Shown here piece after piece: positions 47,801 through 49,594 of a stretch of DNA of 49,594 bases (within the stretch, counting starts at the first letter, position 1; every line of letters starts with the position of its first letter). Source of the stretch: Anaerobutyricum stercoris (GTDB taxonomy: Bacteria; Bacillota; Clostridia; Lachnospirales; Lachnospiraceae); assembly GCA_019116455.1 (NCBI GenBank), contig DXBR01000068.1:1-49594 (forward strand), written 5' to 3'. A program made the translations under genes and the position numbers. The notes beneath the pieces are model-generated. The model searched no databases and was not told where the DNA came from. It saw only the letters and a list, made by a program, of their open reading frames with translations.

Positions 47801-49594
47801 TTTTCTGTATTACCCTGTTCATTTTTAATGGAATACTTTACATCGCCTTTGACAGGATCATTGTTTCCAAAGTTCCCTTGGGTGTATACTTTCCCATTAA
47901 TCATTTTTTTCAGAACAAGCTTTGCCGGTTCCGTCACATCGCTCCATTGTTTTGTTGCAAAACTATCGCTCGTTTTTTTCTGTTGTCCTTTTAACTGGTA
48001 AGTAATCGTTGCGGTATTTTGTACAACAGGACCTTTCTGAATATTTACATCATCATAATATTGAGAAACAAAAACATCATATGGATACTCTATATCTACC
48101 CGATACTGAGAATAGAAAGGTGCATTTGAATCCACTTTATCGGCAATTTCCGCATGATTTGCGCACGTATCCACCGGAATGGAAAATTCAACCTGCAACT
48201 CTCCGTCTTCGTTATAGTTATTATCTCCAATCTTTAATACCTGCGGAGAACGCTCTCCGAATTGAGGTGTAATAGTTATTTTTTCTGCTTTTGTTTTGTT
48301 TAAAGTTGTATTATCGCTATTATATAATACTGTTTTTTCTGTCAAAATAATGTCATTACCATTTTTAAATGGTACACGCCCTTCTAACCCATAATTAGAA
48401 GGGCTATTGATAATCTCCCCATTACTTTCCAAACCGATTTCCAGATTAAACGATATCTTAACATTTTTTTGACCATCATCACCAACAACAATCTCCGGAT
48501 CACCTTCTGCCGCAGATTTTTTTATAGCCCAAACATCATTTGTTTCTGTTGTAAGTTTGTTGTCTTCATTAATTTTACTATCTGTTCCGATAATTTTGTT
48601 AAATCTGCCCTTATCAGTGACATTTGAAGAATCTGTCCGGTCTTTAATGGTAAACCAAGTTTCTATTTTCATCATGTCTTCGCTGTTTCCAAAATCGAAT
48701 TCATGATTATCTCCATAAAAACCATTCCCATTAATTTTCATGGTCAGATCAAAGCTTCCCGTACTATCTGAAGAAGCCAGGATGCTATCAGATAATTTTA
48801 AAATCCAGACATTAGGGTTTTCTTTTGTCGGACTAACGAGCGTAATACCGGCATTCGCCAATACGCCTCCATCATCAATAATACTGATACCTTCCGGCAG
48901 AGACATTACAATCTGCGTATCCTCATAAGTATCAAAAAGAGGCTGACGCTGATTACCATAATTGTAATTCCCGGCTCTGTTCAAAAAATATTCAACCCGA
49001 AAATCTATGGTACTCCCCGCCTTAACAGACTCCTCTTCTTTTCCAATCTGCCTGATTGTTACTGATGCTGTCGGACGATTCCCATCCTCCGTACTATTTA
49101 CATCACCATAATAATCTCTGATGGTATCGTCTAAACTTGCGCTATTATTCCCTGCGTTCTGATTTTCTTCCTGTTGATTCGCGTCATTCTGCTCCTCTGT
49201 TTTCGCTTTCTTCTTCTTTTGAGCATTCTGCCGATTGTTTTTCTTGTCATCAGCAGTCTTTTTCTCATTCTGAGCACCGGCGTTGTCCGCATCCGAAGCG
49301 CCGTCTGTCAGCGCCTGCTGCCCGGAAGACGCACTTGTCCCCTGGTCTGTCTGTGCGCTGCCCGCGTCGGAATTTTTACCTGTCTGCTGCGTTTGCTGAG
49401 AATCGTTTTGGGTTGCTGAGCTTTCTGCCTGACTCGTCTCCGACGAACTGGACGATGAACCAGCCGCAGAAGAACTCTCCTGAGAAGAGTCCTCTTTTAT
49501 AATTGCTCTTTCCGTCTCCTGCTCTGAGCTGCCAGTCATGCGCTCCTGTGCGTAGCTGCCGATGGTCTCGCCGAGAGTAGTGATATTCTGCTCA
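32755..49594 (-). CDS. Giant cell-wall-anchored Cna-B / isopeptide-repeat surface protein, N-terminus outside window
   Basis: One uninterrupted frame of at least 5612 residues (over 600 kDa), still open at the right edge. The first ATG inside (49539) lacks a signal peptide, and 18 codons precede it in frame, so the real start lies beyond the window. Residue numbers count from that ATG. Visible order: Ser/Gln/Thr-rich linker (1-140), adhesin-like beta region (about 150-530), about 18 Cna-B-like modules (about 535-3070) recognised by YYVKEIEAPSGY-type segments, a DUF11-like domain (about 3188), an SdrD-B-like segment WIDKDGDGIREEGES (about 3630), another Cna-B module, seven Spy0128/FctA modules (about 3960-5000), four further modules, and a sorting-type tail. 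Such proteins form protease-resistant stalks on the cell surface. No sortase gene is in the window. Confidence 0.9.
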   Translation of the reverse strand, partial: EQNITTLGETIGSYAQERMTGSSEQETERAIIKEDSSQESSSAAGSSSSSSETSQAESSATQNDSQQTQQTGKNSDAGSAQTDQGTSASSGQQALTDGASDADNAGAQNEKKTADDKKNNRQNAQKKKKAKTEEQNDANQQEENQNAGNNSASLDDTIRDYYGDVNSTEDGNRPTASVTIRQIGKEEESVKAGSTIDFRVEYFLNRAGNYNYGNQRQPLFDTYEDTQIVMSLPEGISIIDDGGVLANAGITLVSPTKENPNVWILKLSDSILASSDSTGSFDLTMKINGNGFYGDNHEFDFGNSEDMMKIETWFTIKDRTDSSNVTDKGRFNKIIGTDSKINEDNKLTTETNDVWAIKKSAAEGDPEIVVGDDGQKNVKISFNLEIGLESNGEIINSPSNYGLEGRVPFKNGNDIILTEKTVLYNSDNTTLNKTKAEKITITPQFGERSPQVLKIGDNNYNEDGELQVEFSIPVDTCANHAEIADKVDSNAPFYSQYRVDIEYPYDVFVSQYYDDVNIQKGPVVQNTATITYQLKGQQKKTSDSFATKQWSDVTEPAKLVLKKMINGKVYTQGNFGNNDPVKGDVKYSIKNEQGNTEKLIIYHQNADGTYSKLSENGEVTYTPSEDNTTGELIVYMDPGTYTVSEIGVPAYTEKITAGSETAEDKTVTLVAGENEPLIFYNKENLGQIKIIKTGTRNGQKINLPGAKFGIYSDSDCKEAVMDSRNQAITATTEEDGIATFDRLGNGTYYVKEIEAPSGYVLDNEVYTLTLDETNRVVEKTINNNYSTAEATFKKQIIDVNDSNNPKDLNATNYKIFDGCFTVERQSEDKTWTEVDGYKNFSLDTKGTKKLTLQVYEADGITPIQYRIKEVLPEGWHVDNEYSNDKEENGIVYHTFTMAGYLNGTIKDPITMVNTRNGSIALTKDFYTAEKNGMEKNQDTSLTATFELYSITGDATTAVKVDKTLSSVTAGGTINITDLPRTVNGQPIKYYLVETGSSASDYNSSETGGINSAEKTQITVPDANATGGSREVQACGPFDFTEAIDGSSEEIVLEQSITITNVENKVPVVVQKFDSYDYASKKETFVPGAQYTIWEYTNDGEKGNVVIENKEIDSEDGSLAELNPGKQYVIEETYIPEGYKQAGYKNETDNKTGTDNLIIDLRNVTVDKDTDARQIVILNKPDPSFKITKVRDNASGGDTLLTDVEFLIYIKNTETNKFEPVEKADGSTLTIIAGEALRIEAGTYYLKEIVEDDNSNHILNPSDPKYKALYVEKEVGEWGTEITNTEEIQNFYFGPYNVKDQQAVQDFGIKNYADTGAVTVKKYEMKPDGTPGPLDGASIKIEGMNGAEKVTQTQPSVNGQVTFTNLPIYNENGKKIEYTITETAAPDGFTKSEQKFTVELQAGETVTTGSTSGKESVDLAFVNQPEMELTVEKVYYNAWEHSFTNKEYPLPGTKIALYQWNASDKSYHFVEKMGIKETADEDTPGQETGTVTFKGLEQNVEYVAVEVSVPDKTEYQYLEPQGPDGGHKYLGIEEETGKPKDTILTLEELEKYNYVKKEAKKPGDKPETSLSGKLVNVENWTQLHIEKFVIEEAGHIGITAGDRRQINNAQFNLYMEVLDDTVNDNSSLSFDYTNTAKYTLIGTYSSGTLYDTEGNRLDGWFGTDILKSADNVVYWLEETNAGIGAAIRPESRYTLIKKKGTSYTNGTTFTIPGENGEQTVSCSSSILNYINNGVTTGSVQNDPLYNGDGEMYSTVRIAKWAGHRSDDGEKQGIFDPLGNVTFNLYLADKDGNIIEPLDTLTTGLDNKTIGDYEDGSVTADENVGGGTQNGNNENVNSPENEETKELTAWASSKAFSWTEISALVNDKAASKRSDIITETADGYYVRVAIQEEEAPSGYMAQKRIYYMYMFFQKKGVEGEPGKIQTTEIFNDAYYVKGDENSADKNKMWAENQNPEVTWALYPTAKGQSGYTPVSGITVPEDATESRNQYRLINWPVDTHAVTVQKYGYEIQEGNGSPGSGNLNMTSEELDTYYSPGSGHTDRNAISVDMKLQRYADGQWTDYNYNNTTETDNEGIFTTNASGYFAFPNGLRMGRYRIIEENATGEAAQYEMIYDGSDLTPDSQDDTPDSQDSPGSAAYYFQVENNDVHITMYNPKKQDLYIKKTGTDGGTTLSGVEFTLTKTTDSTSITGKTGDDGKASLINIGSGTYTLTESIDDKVNPAGYTDSYFKKYFSQAYNKTKGKAGNLVELVGKGIYLGYSKRLEPGENGTSVIVTNKTDITDYGITRTNGIDLNIQNPQKVSFTIRKNDADNPATYLNGAKFTVDYIAFDKINGEDITVEETSEETSTWTEVENPAAAGNDKYIWETAGTQNGTPQGTVTITGDPGIYRITEVAPPSGYDLSENSIQYIALTGGLTVGNIIVDKNTVSKRDNSSTDNTVFVDFSNEKQVDLTVTKQIDRGNMKIQGNHKFSFTLYDKDKKLIETKDITVTGTTAEIATFADLSQKGTYYLKETSTEEEFVLTGMTVKGNTNPLTGDGEGFYKIKIPDTTQGEPAAVEVTAVNKYLKGQISFKKVNGESGEPLKGATFRIVRVNGTQETDVQATITDNQNGSYTAVISFTGNQEETFRIYETKAPQNYLLNSTSCIEFKMEPGNVLSAPELPEVWVGSKYAMEENTPEQNDQAMLADYIFPNYRGAYINVTKYGNVHNANPEKVLAGMKFTLYKKNKATDTWKEYVQEAATDSNGYVGFVVENGIYALEENLPADSPYQGLEGIYDSSDTKQNIIDAIIEKDNGDKEDTEKKKLHVINGGQKVKQGTTYTYRAYNIPYLSLVIRKENSDTSESAKRMTATAAVYEVPAETMGSWGNDPEKVTSAQVTEFIAENSDKLLIDNIDVSKAGSIRNAPYSYADKTTNGELDNILVAGKTYLIVERTAGIVEGQKTAPGSQIRGSEQVQWYHVIQPPAGSTDEQTAVLRNAEGTAPLTLEKAVDKKNYASLFTEAAEVEYTLTPTVGTNSYPLADFTVNDTGLTAYRDSGELEGYLAGKYSLKQVKIGKASHKANVYSDAGNAPINAIVEFKDNSGVVIYAETVYGVDSINENGSVVTLPEDKGKAAQISVKYESPIFKEATKTTQRDGYALGANFVPGTITITAEIDQQEGGPGKEAITRINNAADSILHYYKWGPDGKEDTTLFEEKDTSTAEISFSGQKAPIISVTKTSDKTGMVALDSTVEYGITITNNSTEEASMQNPFVVDYLPQGTSWNLDEDSNVDAELEAGDTNLTLRDITTQTVNGEKAVFIFLNGTLDKGESATVNLRVKIDNTVTAYGTTMRNYALVGSDIRGAESKTNPNAASFRNGTGNWAQNVDTLFESALSEERLNNLKSILGETRKDYGYVTASHDLQWTTATDSVLVKSAYGDRNASQGYTTDILSSVNNIIVGDESSGTMHYRLSVSNTSADYKTTNIVVMDILPAIGDFTRDSERESEWKLTFNAISNVYVSSNPTSKVNYKTYYYTGELSGADAYSNLYQSTLNFSYNGLTDQQKNSGWTDTQPAEQSTIKAFVVVTDSSVQLAEEDTLLIEYTARVNDGKTPWTEQELSNNSWKNAVNSFVCTYSRIENAEGGTSPVTPQPLGRVLESNEVSTTTMPNQVQVGGHIWIDKDGDGIREEGESIDDWTDKNNNGIQDEGEKVFAGNVLIQQMLAEVQVKLTTFRGGSSGSERDYIADGSWSTNANYIFDKLDPAVIRDDINTPEEINERVYPGGILNPGALKGTAPSTYTINVTLPNTVTGIYEITRLGEECGRSNHPDQLSDKEKTDNNFTGTKDDHTGVVSASSERFYLWPTVEEVFDNTKDIGIVPYRNLVINKKAKDGGSDVDGVKFALYGPYDEKTVITQANATSVDTGREVTTENGQAVFDNLYWYKQYVIVEESTADGYTLDDTVASPSAGTNLTPITVKINGEDRPAWILGVPDDEKTSAVDTVTVTNNRIPTTATIKAFKTLKNKKLTKDAYSFCLWNGENGVDSIGKRENLLEIAKNDASGNVSFTSRSFDISKVYTYYITEQMPVDEEGQIQSVSSGVTYDGAIWKVEVNVFWDSGKSQLTNTVTYTKVDKEGTPIIPSVVNNDKAEFTNIYGATGSWTPEGSKMLTGRTMKAEEEYTFSVKKDGTEEVSTGTAKPVQDVEEGEEVPIEFTPITYQLSDKGQTYTYTIEENKTGTTLPGVSYDKTIYTVEVTVVDNGEGTLVPQVSYKVNGSEKDRADFTNEYVPTPIKYTPHVLKTLTGDALPEVNGEEESNANSKDFTFTLTKGTFSPEDGAVMPSNSECTKTITINKGTDAPASGTATFGEIIFKKAGTYTFTIRETNENDTGVIYDEEPWTLTVTVSDDGKGVLSKQVTYSKQSSGSGQTQETGPAQPTVITDAEKASFTNEYNPVETQEVLKVSKAVTGIVALPNPDGQKFKFQLSLVSGDEDYVTMPAGAGAEVEITVHAVGENHRREGQFGSITFRKAGRYVFEINEISGIIPGYNLMTGATRYALVEVVDKAGQLESNVTYYSTNPENPDGGTTEDGDVSITRSNAGGEISANIDSDASRFTNEYSVTETSFTPKVYKTLTGDKPKVLRNFTFNIEKQSGDDTGVIMPENRTATVLNGSGSGVFETIRFTKADSYTFKITESIPAEAVDKKYQGYTYDDTEWILTVEVKDTGGKLEVIKHTYKADDSTDNGTSRDDAAAFENSYSTKPDTYAPQVKKTITGADIPTGREDEFDFTLTYKDAESAYVGEDVTGSVKYGSDIMAVNDVKNLTMTGSGESSFEELTFTKAGTYTFEIAETSGNQPGYKYDSSKWTLTVNVVDENGELKATPSYTKAGDSSVTHATFINTYSVTPDTFTPQVEKQFSDDSVARPNAKDFTFKLTADEQNPAGGAFTGYDETTGSGTALEGANTIETKVNGSGTGAFDTITFTKAGTYKFRIQEEAGSDLGYTYDDAVWTLTIQVDDIGGALQVTNNDVTNQSNDTTVEPNNEKAVFVNEYHYISSIIINKEVLRGNAEYETNDMFYAGIFRKVDNTEDGSGSETGNISYEIVKNVVVDDKTVESGVVQLANNDSVEVCVPLGGEDQTEAITYYVFETDAEGHTLVSFDEDGNAVYNQPFAYEISSESTGEDGTVNGCGEVYVTPDTAGAHPEVTITNRATSVSIEKRDISGNPLTGAVLELWKQADSVDVGVAADEDRTKAANGDILLETWTSDGTPHELTAELAVGGTYYLREAEVPAGYVQAADILFTVENGDPITLIMEDENQANVLGQIQVTKRLSAIDETTFDNIDLVAEDATVYVGLFTDAQGEHPYGEDYVKEIHIQDASSGTVTFDNLPSGTYYVFETQQDGTVIPYGELQADAAGSGAGFICAGDGSNGGVKEITLNPDTGAPEGSTELGNVYYGDLPDGFAYQGELMITKAVMKDGAPADSSDTFYAGIFTSETETVPYKVVALENNGTVTVEVPLGGANGMDPVTYYIYETDADGNKIDKNSFAYTVSGEGTVDLDVDNTTAGRTIINTMASDPDTTRTIREKNDSDTKKISTDTSKKSTGTNRRTSSSKTGDDTRVGLYLLFFAAAAVGIILTLRKQKEDKPE
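34536..37653 (-). repeat. Seven tandem Spy0128/FctA-type isopeptide modules
   Basis: Seven protein modules of about 130-165 residues. Each keeps a Lys near its start (VLKTLTG, VYKTLTG, VKKTITG, VEKQFSD), a Glu (FTIRETN, FEIAETS, FRIQEEA) and an Asn near its end (SFTNEY, AFENSY, TFINTY, VFVNEY). These are the residues that form a Lys-Asn isopeptide bond with a catalytic Glu in the pilin family. They are diverged at DNA level. Confidence 0.8.
38545..38675 (-). other. SdrD-B-like segment with two DxDxDG-type loops
   Basis: GGHIWIDKDGDGIREEGES followed by DWTDKNNNGIQDEGEK: two EF-hand-like loops typical of SdrD_B domains, where they bind calcium and stiffen the stalk. Confidence 0.75.
39590..39985 (-). 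other. DUF11-like repeat domain
   Basis: ISVTKTSDKTGMVALDSTVE, then YGITITNNSTEEA, LPQGTSWN and SATVNLRVKID: the usual DUF11 order (start strand, NNS, VDYLPQG, closing strand). Confidence 0.65.
40200..47930 (-). repeat. Block of about 18 Cna-B-like modules
   Basis: Successive modules start with a Lys-bearing strand (IKIIKTGTRNG, VTVKKYEMKPDG, LYIKKTGTDGG, SFTIRKNDADN, QISFKKVNGESG) and contain YYxxExxxP.GY segments (YYVKEIEAPSGYVL, YTITETAAPDGF, YRITEVAPPSGYDL). The count by eye is 17-19; some modules are diverged. A hand count over 46801-46860 gives 38 percent GC. Confidence 0.75.
43204..43242. repeat. 21-bp tandem duplication inside the giant gene
   Basis: An 18-base unit at 43204-43221 recurs exactly at 43225-43242 (period 21). 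It encodes TPDSQDDTPDSQD, an in-frame addition in a linker. Confidence 0.85.
49120..49594 (-). other. Low-complexity N-terminal linker of the giant protein
   Basis: The first 140 visible residues are mostly Ser, Gln, Thr, Asn, Ala and Lys (SSSSSSETSQAESSATQ, then NAQKKKKAKTEEQND). The segment before it (EQNITTLGETIGSYAQER) has ordinary composition and runs off the window. Confidence 0.75.

Noticed and set aside
34536..49000. CRISPR array or DNA satellite
   Set aside because: The periodicity is at protein-module level (about 400-500 bases, highly diverged), not short identical repeats with spacers.
1..49594. tRNA, rRNA, insertion sequence or phage integrase
   Set aside because: I saw no tRNA cloverleaf with a GGTTCGAATCC-type arm, no rRNA, and no transposase or integrase motif in any gene.

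Overview
The window looks like the chromosome of a gut Firmicute of the Lachnospiraceae type (Clostridia). Supporting signs are the Gram-positive PolC replicase, a short primary sigma factor, A-type RNase P RNA, AGGAGG-type ribosome binding sites, sigma-70 promoters with TTGACA/TATAAT boxes, a CDP-glycerol transferase-like gene and a very large Cna-B/pilin-type surface protein. The genus is not assigned. Almost every gene lies on the minus strand.

Positions 1-5650: the C-terminal tail of an unknown gene, an XRE regulator, a hotdog acyl-CoA thioesterase, an acidic lipoprotein, an AlaX-type tRNA editing protein, a single-pass membrane protein and a gamma-carbonic-anhydrase-like hexapeptide protein. 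The last is preceded by a densely folded intergenic element. Positions 5651-18900 hold core genes: polC, a small FMN_bind-like membrane protein, nadE, the primary sigma factor gene, then a thrC / CDP-glycerol transferase-like / glf run. The thrC run joins threonine synthesis to two cell-surface polymer genes.

Positions 18909-25049 form a five-gene minus-strand unit: OmpR-type response regulator, histidine kinase, an 806-residue membrane protein of unknown function, an ABC ATPase whose nucleotide-site motifs are degenerate, and a six-helix permease. The arrangement suggests a signal-controlled export or envelope module, but its substrate is unknown. rnpB is read in the opposite direction just upstream of it. 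Then come a FucO-like iron alcohol dehydrogenase, a cytoplasmic-type subtilase, and a small cluster with a YbaK-type deacylase overlapping a NudC-like NUDIX hydrolase.

Positions 29700-32600 are an AT-rich accessory patch: a lone ribbon-helix-helix protein, an EtfA C-terminal remnant, and an RloA/RloB-type (AbiL-like) predicted phage-defence pair. The rloB half is broken by a small internal deletion. The right third of the window, 32755 to the edge, is one uninterrupted reading frame of at least 5612 residues. It encodes a giant wall-anchored protein with an N-terminal adhesin-like region, about 18 Cna-B-like modules, a DUF11-like domain, an SdrD-B-like segment, seven Spy0128/FctA-type isopeptide modules and a sortase-like C-terminus. 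Its N-terminus lies beyond the window.

All calls come from reading the sequence and from family knowledge; no database search was run.
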